A stretch of DNA of 64,000 bases from Deinococcus puniceus (GCF_001644565.1 NZ_CP011387.1:1162501-1226500); one strand, 5' to 3'; positions 29,953 to 40,425 are shown, counted from the stretch's first letter. Made by a program: numbers and translations. The notes: generated by a model from the sequence alone, not told the origin.

Positions 29953-30631
29953 AGTCCACCTCGCTCAGCACGCCGGACGCCAGCCGCAGCGCACGCGGGG
30001 CCACCTGCCGCGCCAGTTGCGGTTCGTGGGCGGCGATCAGCAGGGTCACGCCGCGCCCGGACAACTCGCCCAACAGGTCTAAGGTCAGTTGACGTCCGGC
30101 GTCGTCCAAATTGGCAAAGGGTTCGTCTACCAACGTGATCGGGCGGGCCAGCAAGTGAGCGCGGGCCAGTGCCAGCCGCTTCCGCATGCCAGCCGACAGG
30201 AAGCGCACCCGCCGCGCTGCCGCCCGTTCCAGCCCCACTCGGCGCAGGGCTGAAGCCGCATCACCCTTCAAGCTGTGCATCTGGAGGGCAAAATTCAGGT
30301 TCTCTTCGCCCGTCAGGTCAGGGTACAGGCCCGCGTCTACGGGCATCAGGTGAACACAGTCGCGCACCGCCCGCCCATCACGCAGGTCGAAGCCCAGCAC
30401 CCGCCCCTCCCCGCGCGTGGGTTTCAGACCCGAAGAAATCAGGCGCAGCAGCGTGGTTTTGCCCGCCCCGTTTTCGCCCAGCAGGGTCACGCCGCTTCCG
30501 GCGGGAATGTCCAAGTCCAGCCCCCGCAAGATCACTTCGCGGCCCAAACGGAGCCAGACACCGCGCAACTGGACGGCGTGGGGAAGGGCGGAACGTGGAT
30601 CGTGGATCGTGGAGAGGGCGGGATTAGACAT
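29939..30631 (-). CDS. ccmA: Haem exporter ATP-binding protein A
   Basis: 230 residues. Walker A GENGAGKT at 52-59, signature [12 protein letters not shown], Walker [12 protein letters not shown]. It drives the CcmAB part of cytochrome c maturation. Residues 7-14 (Ser-Thr-Ile-His-Asp-Pro-Arg-Ser) come from a family 2 repeat; the conserved domain begins at about residue 19. Overlaps ccmB by 14 bases and follows ccdA by 81 bases, giving the order ccdA-ccmA-ccmB. Confidence 0.9.
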   Translation of the reverse strand: MSNPALSTIHDPRSALPHAVQLRGVWLRLGREVILRGLDLDIPAGSGVTLLGENGAGKTTLLRLISSGLKPTRGEGRVLGFDLRDGRAVRDCVHLMPVDAGLYPDLTGEENLNFALQMHSLKGDAASALRRVGLERAAARRVRFLSAGMRKRLALARAHLLARPITLVDEPFANLDDAGRQLTLDLLGELSGRGVTLLIAAHEPQLARQVAPRALRLASGVLSEVDYGGQ

Positions 30632-30712
30632 TCTGCATCCGGGTGTGGAGAGGCCAGAAAAACAACAGCCCCACTGTTTTTTCTACGATCCACGATCCGT
30701 CCACCACGATCC
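30591..30712. repeat. Family 2 facing pair around the ccmA start
   Basis: 30591-30614 (GAACGTGGATCGTGGATCGT...) and 30683-30712 (CTACGATCCACGATCCGTCC...) are inverted relative to each other. The left arm codes for the CcmA N-terminus; the right lies between ccdA and ccmA and could form a large hairpin over the ccmA start. Confidence 0.75.
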
Positions 30713-31399
30713 TTACATCCTCAGCCATTCCGGCGTCACTCCATAAAAAAATGCGGCCAGTCGCGTAAATTGCCCGGTGATCATCAGGAGGCCCACCGCC
30801 ACCAGAATGCCGCCGCCCACGCGCTCGAAAGTGCCGGAATAGCGGTTCAGACGGCGCAAATTCAGGCGGTTCCAGAGCAGGGCGGCCAGCAGAAACGGCA
30901 CGGCGAGGCCCAGCGTGTAGGCGGCCAGTAAGCCCACGCCTTGGCCGAGGCTGGCCGTGCTGGCCGCCAACCCCAAAATGCTGCCCAGCGCCGGGCCGAG
31001 GCACGGACTCCAGCCGAAGGCGAACGCCGCGCCGAGGGCGACGGGGCCGTAGCCGCCCGCATCGGCCAGCGCACGGGTATCGCGCATCAGGAAGGGCAGG
31101 CGCACGACGCCCAGCATCACCAGCCCAAAAAAGATGATCAGGACGGCTGCCACCTGCCCCAGCAAAAATTTGTGCGGGGCCAGCACCGCGCCGAGGCTGC
31201 TGGCTGTCGCTCCCAGCGCAATAAACACCAGCCCGAACCCCAGAATAAAACCCAGCGCCCGCAGCAGCGGAGAGCGTGCGCCGCCGATGACGCCCAAATA
31301 ACTGGGCACCAGCGGCAGCACGCAGGGGCTAAGAAACGAGAATAGCCCGGCCAGAAACGCCACAGCGAACGTGGGGGCAGATAGGCCGGAAGTCAACAT
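30713..31399 (-). CDS. ccdA: Cytochrome c biogenesis thiol-electron transporter CcdA
   Basis: 228 residues with six membrane helices in the DsbD/CcdA pattern. [16 protein letters not shown] carries the first redox Cys-Pro motif and [15 protein letters not shown] the second; these two Cys move electrons from cytosolic thioredoxin to envelope thiol proteins that keep apocytochrome c reduced. First gene of the ccdA-ccmA-ccmB group. The thioredoxin-like gene upstream may be the acceptor. Confidence 0.93.
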   Translation of the reverse strand: MLTSGLSAPTFAVAFLAGLFSFLSPCVLPLVPSYLGVIGGARSPLLRALGFILGFGLVFIALGATASSLGAVLAPHKFLLGQVAAVLIIFFGLVMLGVVRLPFLMRDTRALADAGGYGPVALGAAFAFGWSPCLGPALGSILGLAASTASLGQGVGLLAAYTLGLAVPFLLAALLWNRLNLRRLNRYSGTFERVGGGILVAVGLLMITGQFTRLAAFFYGVTPEWLRM

Positions 31400-31469
31400 A
31401 CGGGCAGTCTAGCGGGCGCGGGGTGGGCGGGGCGTCCCGGCTCGGTGTCTTGGGGTGGCGGTGGGGTAG

Positions 31470-31583
31470 GTCTAAGGGTCTAGGGTCTAAGGTGCTGGGG
31501 CGGTGAGGTTCCGGCTGGGAACAGCAGCTAATTAACTACGTCTAGGACAGCCCTCGACTTTCTTAGACCCTTGACCCTTAGAC
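31470..31583. repeat. Family 1 facing pair
   Basis: GTCTAAGGGTCTAGGG at 31470-31492 and TCTTAGACCCTTGACC at 31561-31583, inverted. Fills the gap between the thioredoxin-like gene and ccdA. Confidence 0.8.
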
Positions 31584-31616
31584 GCCTTTACGCGCCCCAA
31601 GCAATCGACAATCGCC

Positions 31617-32003
31617 CTACCACTCGCCCCGAAAAGTCCCTTCCCATGCGTTCAGCACGCGCCCGCCTTGCACCAACAACACCGTCGGGTAAGCTCCGAC
31701 TTTTAGGTTGCGGGCAAAAGTGGTAGCCTCCGCGCCGCGCCAAGGGTTGATGCCTGCGGGGGCCGGGGCGGGGATGTCTTCGGCGTTCACGGCCCGTACA
31801 GGCAATCCGCTGTCCAGCACAGCCTGCCATAGCTCGCCCAGGTCGCCGCAGTCGTGCGAGTAGACCACCACCACTTCGCGGTCAGCGGCACTCGTCCACG
31901 GGTGGGGCGGCAAAGGTTCGCCCAAACGCACGCGGGCGTCGGCTTGGCCTGCCCCCAAAGTCAGCAACAAAGTCAGAAGCGGGGCGTGACGCATGCGGGT
32001 CAT
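31617..32003 (-). CDS. Exported thioredoxin-like protein with a single cysteine
   Basis: 128 residues. A signal peptide of about 23 residues ends Ala-Asp-Ala. The fold signals are the strand VVVVYSHDCGDLGELW, where the active site reads Cys-Gly-Asp-Leu instead of Cys-x-x-Cys, and the cis-Pro segment GAYPTVLLV. With one Cys it cannot do the usual dithiol exchange; it might bind apocytochrome or form mixed disulfides. Its place before ccdA-ccmA-ccmB supports a link to cytochrome c assembly. ATG 31994 is an alternative start. Confidence 0.65.
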   Translation of the reverse strand: MTRMRHAPLLTLLLTLGAGQADARVRLGEPLPPHPWTSAADREVVVVYSHDCGDLGELWQAVLDSGLPVRAVNAEDIPAPAPAGINPWRGAEATTFARNLKVGAYPTVLLVQGGRVLNAWEGTFRGEW

Positions 32004-32061
32004 GATGCGCCGCCCGCGTCAGGAATGCGTGACTGATCGATGAGAGCGGCGAGCAAGAGAA

Positions 32062-32088
32062 GCGGCCCACCGAAACGCTAGGGGCCGC
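32062..32088 (-). terminator. Possible terminator of the PBP gene
   Basis: GCGGCCC/GGGCCGC 7-bp stem with 13-base loop, followed on the minus strand by a pyrimidine-rich TTCTCTTGCTC, not a full T-run. Confidence 0.4.
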
Positions 32089-32119
32089 CAAACAGGGGAG
32101 AAGGTAGACAGGGGAAGAA

Positions 32120-34471
32120 CTAGGGTGTAGTGGGGGCCAGCGTGCTGGACTGAGCCTTCACCGCTTTCAGGGCCGCCGGGTCGGGCTTTTCGTCGCGCAG
32201 GGGAGCCGGATTCGGGTCGGGCGCATAACCGGGCAATTCCTCTATGTACACGCGCCGCTGCACGATGTTGCTGGGGGGCGTGAATTCGGTGGCCAGCCTG
32301 CCCGTCGTGCGGTCTATGTCGATCATGACCGTGCGGGGGTCTTCTCCGCCCGGTGCAAAGGTGGTTTCGCGGTACACGGTGGGGAGGGGCGCGTCGGGCT
32401 GAATCTGGGTGTTGGCGGCGTCGCGGTAGTTGGGGTCGAGCAGCGCGATCTTGACGCCGGGCAAGTAGCCGGGGTCGGGCGCGTCCGCCGTCAGAATGCC
32501 GGGAGGCTCCACGTACTGCGTCACCGTCTTGCCCGCGTGCGCCACTTCCATCATCCGCCGCCAGATCGGGGCGTTCACGTAACCGGAAAAGAAGTTGACC
32601 GGCATTTCGCCGCCCTGCTGCTTGCCCACCCAGACGGCTCCGGTGTAGAGGGGGGTGGTGCCCACGAACCAGAAATCCTTGGGGCCGTTACTCGTTCCCG
32701 TTTTGCCTGCCACCGGCCACTCTCCGAACTTGGCCTTGGTCGCCAGCCCGCCTAGTCGCTCGGTCAGGTCGTTTACCACGCCGTTGATCATGTCTAGGCC
32801 CAGATACGCCACCTGCGGAGTCCAGACGCGCTTGGGCTTGATGGGAGTGGTTCCGGCGTCGTACAGGACTTCGCCGCGTGCAGTGGTCACGCGCGTCAGG
32901 TAGCGTGGCGCACGGTACAGGCCGCCGTTGACGAAGGGAGCGTAGGCCGCTGCCATCTTCACCGGAGTGGTTTCCACTGCGCCCAGCGCGGCAGCCAGCC
33001 CGGTTCCGTCGTTGGGCGGCACTCCCAATTCGCGCAGCTTGCCGAAAAAGGTCTGAAGGCCGATCCGGTCTGCGAGGCGCACCGTGACCAAGTTCAGCGA
33101 GCGGTCAAGGGCTTCCCGAATGGTCATGGAGCGGTAAGTGGTCGCGCCCTCGAAGTTTTCCGGTTCGTACACGCCGTCTTTACAGCCGATGCACGGGTAG
33201 GACACCGGTTTGTCGTCTTCGCGGTGATCCTGGGTCAGTCCGGTACTGAGGGCGGTGGTATACAGCAGCGGCTTGATGGTGGAACCGATCTGGCGCTGGC
33301 CCTGCGCGGCGTTGTTCCAGTCGTCGGGCGGCGCGTTGCCGACAAGCTTTTGCCCGATCATGCCCAGCACTTCCCCGCTATAGGGGTCAAGGATGGTCGC
33401 GCCCAACGTCGCGCCGGGGGGCAAGCCGGTGGCTTCCCGGCTGGCCGTTTCCACCGCATTCTGAACTTTGGGATCGAGCGTGGTATACACGCGCAGGCCG
33501 CCGCTGCCGTACACCTTCTCGCGTCCGAAGCGGCGCACGAGTTCGCCCTCCACCTGTCCCATAAAATGCGGTGCGCGGGTGGTGGTCACGGCTTTCAGTT
33601 CCTTGGCGGTGCGGTCTACCAGTTTGGCCGTCTTCACGTCGCCGGACGCGGCATACACCACTTGCCAGCCACGCGGCTGTAGTTTTTCCTGCCACGCGGC
33701 GTCGGCCTGCGCCTGAGTGACCCACTGGTCTTCCACCATGCGGGCCAGCACCACTTTCATCAGCGGGCGGACTTGTTCATAATTGAAGTATCGGCCTGCG
33801 CTGGGCACCAAAACCGTCAGGTACACACTCTGGGCCAGCGACAGGCGCTTGGGCGTGGTGCGGAAATACGCCTGAGACGCCGCGTAGATGCCGTACAACT
33901 CCACCGGGCCGCCGTCGCCCCAATAAATGGTGTTCAGGTAGTTTTGAAGAATCTCTTCTTTGGTAAAGCTGCGCTCCACCTGCACGCTCAGCATCCATTC
34001 TTTCAGCTTGCGGTCAGGCGTGCGGGCCTGATTGTATTCCTCCAGCAACAGCGTGTTCTTCACGAGTTGGTTGGTCAGCGTGCTGCCGCCCTGAACCTCG
34101 TCACCGCGTGCCAGTCGCTGAAATTGCCGTGCCAGCCCGTAGGGGTCAAGGCCGTAATGCTCGAAGAACCGCCGATCTTCGTTAGAGATCAGGGCCGCCA
34201 CCATAAACGGGCTGATTTCATCGAGCGTCACTAGGGTTCGGCTGATGGCCTGCTCCCCGATTTTGGGAATCAGGCTGCCCAGAGAGGTGTTGTCGCGGGC
34301 AAAGACCCGCGTTTCTGCCCCCAGAGAACGGGTCAGGGAATCGAGTTCGCGGTAGTCGGGCAGTTCGCGTGCCCACTTGCTGGCATAGGTCGCGGCCACG
34401 CCCGCCCCCGCGACCAGCGCCGCGATCAGCAGGGAAGTCAGAAATTTTAAGAATCTCAGTACGAAAATCAA
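32120..34471 (-). CDS. Class A penicillin-binding protein (transglycosylase/transpeptidase)
   Basis: 783 residues from TTG 34471. A membrane anchor at about residues 5-27, then the GT51 transglycosylase with Glu in NEDRRFFEHYGLD and GGSTLTNQLVKN, then the transpeptidase with SxxK in GSTIKPLLY, and KTGTSNGP near the C-terminus; the tail after 690 is Pro/Asp rich. It polymerises and cross-links peptidoglycan. The purine-rich SD GGAGAGAGG just before TTG 34471 and a short basic N-terminus support that start; in-frame GTG 34525 and TTG 34570 would lengthen it. Confidence 0.9.
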   Translation of the reverse strand: MIFVLRFLKFLTSLLIAALVAGAGVAATYASKWARELPDYRELDSLTRSLGAETRVFARDNTSLGSLIPKIGEQAISRTLVTLDEISPFMVAALISNEDRRFFEHYGLDPYGLARQFQRLARGDEVQGGSTLTNQLVKNTLLLEEYNQARTPDRKLKEWMLSVQVERSFTKEEILQNYLNTIYWGDGGPVELYGIYAASQAYFRTTPKRLSLAQSVYLTVLVPSAGRYFNYEQVRPLMKVVLARMVEDQWVTQAQADAAWQEKLQPRGWQVVYAASGDVKTAKLVDRTAKELKAVTTTRAPHFMGQVEGELVRRFGREKVYGSGGLRVYTTLDPKVQNAVETASREATGLPPGATLGATILDPYSGEVLGMIGQKLVGNAPPDDWNNAAQGQRQIGSTIKPLLYTTALSTGLTQDHREDDKPVSYPCIGCKDGVYEPENFEGATTYRSMTIREALDRSLNLVTVRLADRIGLQTFFGKLRELGVPPNDGTGLAAALGAVETTPVKMAAAYAPFVNGGLYRAPRYLTRVTTARGEVLYDAGTTPIKPKRVWTPQVAYLGLDMINGVVNDLTERLGGLATKAKFGEWPVAGKTGTSNGPKDFWFVGTTPLYTGAVWVGKQQGGEMPVNFFSGYVNAPIWRRMMEVAHAGKTVTQYVEPPGILTADAPDPGYLPGVKIALLDPNYRDAANTQIQPDAPLPTVYRETTFAPGGEDPRTVMIDIDRTTGRLATEFTPPSNIVQRRVYIEELPGYAPDPNPAPLRDEKPDPAALKAVKAQSSTLAPTTP

Positions 34472-34642
34472 GCCTCTCTCCTCTGGTGCGGCTCTTGCCA
34501 GTGCGGCGCTCGCAGCTCTGAACACTGTCCACTGTCGATCAAGCGGCCCCTGTCCACCAGTGTGTACCAAGCCTATGTATCAGGGATGTGTATCAGACAT
34601 GTCTACCCGCCACTGTGCGCCAAGCGCCGCAGCACCCCGGCC

Positions 34643-35020
34643 TCAGCGGCGGCGGGCCTCAATCAGTTGGTTCACGCGGCCACGCAAATTCTTGCCGGAC
34701 AGGGGTTTGTACACGATGTCGTCTGCGCCGACCAACTTGGCATGGTCACGGGTCTGGTCATCGTCGAAGCCGGTCAGCAGCAGCACGGGGGTGTTGCGTA
34801 AGCGTTTGATGCGCTTGACACGCGAGCAGATTTCGAAGCCGTCCATATGCGGCATTTTGACGTCGAGCAGCATTGCGTCGGGAGTGTGGTCACGGAGGTA
34901 ATCCAGTGCAGTCTTGCCGTCCTGAACAGCCACGATTTCGTGCCCGTCTGCCGACAGAATGACCTCCAGCATAGTCCGGATGGCCGGTTCGTCATCAGCG
35001 ACGAGGATGGTATACGCCAT
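34643..35020 (-). CDS. Single-domain response regulator (CheY-like)
   Basis: 125 residues, only a receiver domain: acidic pair D9-D10, phosphoacceptor D53, T83 and K105 are all present. With no output domain it must act by binding partners, for example in phosphorelay or motility. A TATCAT box lies 7 bases before ATG 35020, so the long upstream frame extension is not real. No histidine kinase is adjacent. Confidence 0.92.
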   Translation of the reverse strand: MAYTILVADDEPAIRTMLEVILSADGHEIVAVQDGKTALDYLRDHTPDAMLLDVKMPHMDGFEICSRVKRIKRLRNTPVLLLTGFDDDQTRDHAKLVGADDIVYKPLSGKNLRGRVNQLIEARRR

Positions 35021-35027
35021 AAGCCCC

Positions 35028-35033
35028 ATGATA
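35028..35033 (-). promoter_or_regulatory. -10 box TATCAT, leaderless promoter
   Basis: TATCAT on the minus strand, 7 bases before ATG 35020. Confidence 0.65.
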
Positions 35034-35084
35034 GTGCAGGGCGGCCCTGTAAGAAACGTCACCTGCACAAGAAGGGTATGAGAA

Positions 35085-35106
35085 ACCCCCACACAGTGGC
35101 GGGGGT
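35085..35106 (-). terminator. Weak terminator candidate after the acyl-CoA ligase
   Basis: ACCCCC/GGGGGT 6-bp stem with 10-base loop, then TTTCTCATACCC on the minus strand. The rest of 35034-35272 has no gene; 35226-35240 repeats ACTCGCTTCGCTCG, also at 4431-4444. Confidence 0.35.
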
Positions 35107-35272
35107 GGGGCGGGGGTGCGCCGTTTTGGGGCGAAGTTTGGGGCTTTATACGGGATTGCTTTGATTCCCGAACAGCCGCAAACCCACCGATAGGGTCGTC
35201 CATCGTCGCCATCCCGTCTTTTCTTCTACTCGCTTCGCTCGAAATTCGTCTTCAACTCATTTTAAGTTCGTA

Positions 35273-37012
<1,740 letters not shown>

Positions 37013-37173
37013 GCTCCTTTGAAAAACTCGTGAACAGCTCTAAACGACTTGGGGGCGAAGGGAGGACGGGGCCTTGATGAGAACAACGAACGCAGCACGG
37101 GGGAAGCACGACGGGACGGCGGCCAACCAGCAGGAATGCACCCACAACACGGCAATGCTTTGTAATTGAACTG

Positions 37174-37179
37174 AGTATA
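37174..37179 (-). promoter_or_regulatory. Possible -10 box TATACT for the acyl-CoA ligase
   Basis: TATACT on the minus strand about 160 bases before the start codon, preceded by TTGT but no good -35 at 17 bases. The rest of 37013-37303 holds nothing else recognisable. Confidence 0.35.
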
Positions 37180-37303
37180 ACAAAATGCTCCTGCTCCTGC
37201 CAGCACACCCCCACTAGGCGGACGACGAGCGGGACACAAGCTGAGCAGGCCGACTCAAGGTCGCCTCAAGCCGCTCTCACACGGCTTTTGACAGACTGCA
37301 TCC

Positions 37304-37897
37304 ATGACCGATCAGCCTTCCCCACCCCTGACCCTCAGCCACCGGGCGCACCTGCAAACCGCATTAGAGATGGCCCGTGAGGCGGTGGCGGCGGGCAGTT
37401 CTCCTGTTGGGGCCGTGTTGGTCAATGAAAAAGACGAAGTGGTGGCTAAGGGCCGCAACCGTGTAGGCGAAGACCAAACCGCTGAACGTGTGGGCGGAGC
37501 GAGCGTGGCGCACGCCGAAATGGACGTGTTTTTTGCGCTGGGTAAGCTGAAAAATCCTGGCAAGCTGACCCTGTATTCCAGCCTCGAACCCTGCCTGATG
37601 TGCGGCGGCGCATCCTCACTGTTGGGCGTGGGCCGCGTGGTGTGGGCCACCGACGACGCTTGGGGCGGGTCGGGCCGCCTGATCAAGTGGGCCGATCATC
37701 CCGCCATGCAGTCCACCGAAGTCATGGCCTGCCCCTACCCCGATCTGGAGGCCGAGGGCGCACGCCTGTTTGCCCCCGAAGCCAAACGCGCTTTTCCTGA
37801 TGAGGGCTGGGAACTGTGGCGGGAGCGGTATCCGGCAGAAACGGCGGAAGTAGAAGAAAGTGGGGAAAAACAGGGCGGGGAAGACGGGAAGGACTGA
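37304..37897 (+). CDS. Zinc-dependent nucleoside/base deaminase (CDA/TadA family)
   Basis: 197 residues. Zinc motif His70-Ala-Glu72 and Pro96-Cys97-Leu-Met-Cys100 are intact, so an active deaminase of the cytidine/guanine deaminase fold. The C-terminal 25 residues are Glu/Gly/Lys rich and poorly conserved. The family covers tRNA-adenosine, guanine and cytosine deaminases; lack of the tRNA-binding extension and the size favour a free-base or nucleoside substrate. No clear promoter. It is followed 18 bases later by a sugar kinase with its own promoter. Confidence 0.85.
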   Translation: MTDQPSPPLTLSHRAHLQTALEMAREAVAAGSSPVGAVLVNEKDEVVAKGRNRVGEDQTAERVGGASVAHAEMDVFFALGKLKNPGKLTLYSSLEPCLMCGGASSLLGVGRVVWATDDAWGGSGRLIKWADHPAMQSTEVMACPYPDLEAEGARLFAPEAKRAFPDEGWELWRERYPAETAEVEESGEKQGGEDGKD

Positions 37898-37903
37898 ATG
37901 CTC

Positions 37904-37909
37904 TAGCCT
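37904..37909 (+). promoter_or_regulatory. -10 box TAGCCT, leaderless promoter
   Basis: TAGCCT ends 6 bases before ATG 37916, in the short gap after the deaminase stop. Confidence 0.65.
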
Positions 37910-37915
37910 TCCCGC

Positions 37916-38821
37916 ATGACCATTCTTGTCATCGGCAGCGTGAATGCTGACCTGACCGTGCAGGCGGCCCGCATTCCGGCCCCCGGCGAAACCGTGCTGG
38001 GCGGCGACGCCCGCGTGTCGGCGGGAGGAAAAGGTGCGAATCAGGCGGTGGCCGCCGCTCTGGCAGGCGCACACGTCAGCCTGTGCGGCGCGGTGGGCGG
38101 CGACTCTGACCCCTTCCGGCTCCCGGCGTTGGCGGGCCTGACCCGTGCGTGCGTAGATTTATCGGGCCTGCACACGCTGGACGCCCCCACCGGGCTGGCC
38201 CTGATTACGGTGGCGGCAGACGGAGAAAACGCGATCACGGTTGCCAGCGGCGCGAATGCCCGCTTTGGGCCAGAGCATCTGCCTACCGACTGGGGCGGCT
38301 TCACCCATGTTCTGCTTCAACAAGAGCTTGCGCCTGCCGTGACGCTGGAAGCCGCCCGCCGCGCCCACGCCGCCGGACTGACCGTGCTTCTGAACGCCGC
38401 TCCCGCCCGCACCGCTGACCCAGACCTGTTGGCCCACACCCACCACCTGATCGTCAATGAGCATGAGTTGGCCGCGCTGGTGGGGCGAACCGTGGAGGAC
38501 GAGACACTGGAATTGGCCGCCCATTCCCTGCTGGGGTTGGGGCCGAAGACGGTGACGGTCACGCTGGGTGCACAAGGGAGTCTGACCGTTACCCCAGATC
38601 AGACTTACCGAATCGCGGCCCATTCGGTGCAAGTCGTGGACACTACCGGAGCGGGCGATACGTTTTGCGGCGTGTTGGCGGCGCGGCTCTCCAGCGGCGA
38701 CCCTTTGCCCCAAGCGCTGCATTGGGCGGGCGTGGCGGCGGGCTTGGCCTGCACTCGACCCGGCGCACAGGACAGCATGCCCGGTTGGGCAGAGGTGGTG
38801 GCAGCGGAGAGAATGCGCTAG
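37916..38821 (+). CDS. PfkB-family carbohydrate kinase, ribokinase-like
   Basis: 301 residues. The N-terminal IGSVNADLTV and GGKGANQAVAAA are the sugar-binding motifs of ribokinase; DTTGAGDTFCG near residues 242-252 contains the catalytic Asp and anion hole. It probably phosphorylates ribose or a nucleoside-derived sugar, which would suit the neighbouring deaminase and the nucleoside importer. Next gene is convergent. Confidence 0.9.
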   Translation: MTILVIGSVNADLTVQAARIPAPGETVLGGDARVSAGGKGANQAVAAALAGAHVSLCGAVGGDSDPFRLPALAGLTRACVDLSGLHTLDAPTGLALITVAADGENAITVASGANARFGPEHLPTDWGGFTHVLLQQELAPAVTLEAARRAHAAGLTVLLNAAPARTADPDLLAHTHHLIVNEHELAALVGRTVEDETLELAAHSLLGLGPKTVTVTLGAQGSLTVTPDQTYRIAAHSVQVVDTTGAGDTFCGVLAARLSSGDPLPQALHWAGVAAGLACTRPGAQDSMPGWAEVVAAERMR

Positions 38822-38822
38822 A

Positions 38823-39596
38823 TCATCGGTCATGGTGTTCGACGTTCTGTGCCGCCCAGACCACCAATCCCTGTACCCGCCCGTTCAGATCAGCGTCGAT
38901 GGCCGGGTCACTTCTCCACCTGTCCAAGTTGCTGATCAGCGTGTGCCAAGGCTCTGGGAAGGTCAGGACTGCCCAGCGCACGGCGGCGGGTTTGCTGCCC
39001 AGTTGGCCTGTGCTGAGCGTGTGGGCAATGCGGCATATGGTTTCGGCAGCGTAGACGGCGTGGCCCCGGTGCCCCCAGCCGGGATCGTGGGGCGTGAGCG
39101 CGAAGGCCCGCCAATCGTGCAGGCGGTTCAGCACGGCGCGGCGAATGTGGGCCTCGGAGACGGGGGCAATCAGGGTGTGCGGCTCGGGGCCAAAAAACCG
39201 GCTTTCTCCGTGCAGCACGGCCCAGCGTTCCATTACCCAGTTTTCATGGTGAGTCTGCCAGTCCAGCACCCCGCCCCCGCGAGACAACGTGGGATGCCGC
39301 TCTTCTGGTCGCCATCGTTCGGCAGAGGCGCGGGACAGGTAGGCCACTTCCAACTCACGGCAATACGGCTGCCCAGAGGCAAACAGACGGATATGCAACG
39401 CGGCCAGCCCAGCGTATTCAGCAGGATCGACAGGCTGGTCTGTGATGCACAGAGCGTCCACATCGCTGGTCTCAGGGTCGAAGTCCCCCAAAGCGAGGGA
39501 GCCGCGCAGGTAGAGGCCCACCAGATTCGGCCCCAACACGGCTTGTTGTTCGGCCAGCAGGTGACCGAGTAGGGCGGTGACGGAAGGCGGCCACAT
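38823..39596 (-). CDS. Nucleotidyltransferase-domain protein, aminoglycoside adenylyltransferase-like
   Basis: 257 residues. GLYLRGSLALGDFDPETSDVDAL has the Gly-Ser-x9-Asp-x-Asp pattern of polymerase-beta-type nucleotidyltransferases; the C-terminal helical half (AVYAAETICRIAHTL) resembles AadA/DUF4111. It may adenylylate a small molecule, but substrate and resistance role are unproven. ATG 39596 follows TAGGAT by 7 bases. Convergent with the kinase, divergent from DUF1999. Confidence 0.82.
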   Translation of the reverse strand: MWPPSVTALLGHLLAEQQAVLGPNLVGLYLRGSLALGDFDPETSDVDALCITDQPVDPAEYAGLAALHIRLFASGQPYCRELEVAYLSRASAERWRPEERHPTLSRGGGVLDWQTHHENWVMERWAVLHGESRFFGPEPHTLIAPVSEAHIRRAVLNRLHDWRAFALTPHDPGWGHRGHAVYAAETICRIAHTLSTGQLGSKPAAVRWAVLTFPEPWHTLISNLDRWRSDPAIDADLNGRVQGLVVWAAQNVEHHDR

Positions 39597-39603
39597 GGCT
39601 TTT

Positions 39604-39609
39604 ATCCTA
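39604..39609 (-). promoter_or_regulatory. -10 box TAGGAT, leaderless promoter
   Basis: TAGGAT on the minus strand, 7 bases before ATG 39596. Confidence 0.65.
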
Positions 39610-39654
39610 AAGCTGCCCGCCCATTGCGCTGTCCTTTAACACCCCGCCCTTTGA

Positions 39655-39660
39655 TACGCT
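39655..39660 (+). promoter_or_regulatory. -10 box TACGCT, leaderless promoter
   Basis: TACGCT ends 6 bases before ATG 39667. Only 45 bases separate it from the divergent TAGGAT box. Confidence 0.65.
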
Positions 39661-39666
39661 GCCCCT

Positions 39667-40185
39667 ATGCGTTACCGAGTCCCCACCGAACACGATTACG
39701 ACGCCCTGCACGCGCTTGACCTCGCCGCCCTGCGCCATGCCGATCCAGCCTTCGACACCTTGCCCGACCGCGAACGCGAGGGCCGGATCTGTACCACGCT
39801 GCCCGCCCTCAAGTTTTATGAACGCAGCGAGCATTCTTTCGTGGCCGAAGATGACGGCGTGCTGCACGGCTTTATCTTCGCCCAGAGCGTATGGCAGGGA
39901 GACCGCCCGGTGGTGCTGGTACGCACGGTGGCCCTCGCGCCCCACGCCCAGCCTGATGCACAGGCCGCCACCGCCGAGGGGCTGCTGCACGCCACCGTCA
40001 AGAGTGCCTACGATACCGCCGTCTACGAGGTGCATTTTGCCGTGACACCCGCGCTGGAGGCCGCCGCCGTTGCCGAGGGCGCACATGTGCTGGGGCGCTA
40101 CGCCGTGCGGCATCTGGGCACGCGGGCCGACACCGCGCCGGGTCAGAAGTTGGGGCCGTCAGAGTTGCCCGAACTGGGCCGTTAG
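39667..40185 (+). CDS. DUF1999 protein (GNAT acetyltransferase fold)
   Basis: 172 residues. It starts [18 protein letters not shown] and keeps [19 protein letters not shown] and [10 protein letters not shown], the pattern of DUF1999, a small GNAT-like family known mainly from Deinococcus and Thermus. The substrate is unknown. A leaderless start (6 bases after TACGCT) fixes ATG 39667. The next gene has its own leaderless promoter 7 bases after this stop. Confidence 0.8.
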   Translation: MRYRVPTEHDYDALHALDLAALRHADPAFDTLPDREREGRICTTLPALKFYERSEHSFVAEDDGVLHGFIFAQSVWQGDRPVVLVRTVALAPHAQPDAQAATAEGLLHATVKSAYDTAVYEVHFAVTPALEAAAVAEGAHVLGRYAVRHLGTRADTAPGQKLGPSELPELGR

Positions 40186-40191
40186 AGCCTC

Positions 40192-40197
40192 TATACT
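40192..40197 (+). promoter_or_regulatory. -10 box TATACT, leaderless promoter
   Basis: TATACT ends 7 bases before ATG 40205. Confidence 0.7.
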
Positions 40198-40204
40198 GCT
40201 GCTT

Positions 40205-40420
40205 ATGACGAAATCTGCAACCCGCGTCCTGCTCGGTGTACGCGGTATGAACCGAGAAGCAGGCGAAAAAGTGGCCGGGGCGCTGCTGGCGCTGCCCGGT
40301 GTCGTCCGTGCCATGCCCGACGACGGCCAAATCGAAGTGCATTACGATCCCTCTCAACTGACGGTGATGGACTTGGTTCGCGCAGTGCGCGGGCAGGGCT
40401 TCCTTGCCGGAATGCTCTAG
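40205..40420 (+). CDS. Small HMA-fold-like protein lacking metal cysteines
   Basis: 71 residues. The pattern [39 protein letters not shown] and RAVRGQGF follows the beta-alpha-beta-beta-alpha-beta plan of heavy-metal-associated domains (GMxCxxC...PGV...V.YDP...I...G), but the Cys-x-x-Cys is replaced by Asn-Arg-Glu-Ala and there is no Cys at all. It thus probably does not carry copper; a ligand other than metal or a protein-interaction role is inferred. Leaderless promoter TATACT supports a real gene. Followed 5 bases later by DUF503, probably co-transcribed. Confidence 0.65.
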   Translation: MTKSATRVLLGVRGMNREAGEKVAGALLALPGVVRAMPDDGQIEVHYDPSQLTVMDLVRAVRGQGFLAGML

Positions 40421-40425
40421 ACGCG

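Noticed and set aside
29173..31399. A complete cytochrome c maturation operon
   Set aside because: Only ccdA, ccmA and ccmB plus a thioredoxin-like gene are present; no ccmC, ccmE, ccmF or ccmH is seen here.
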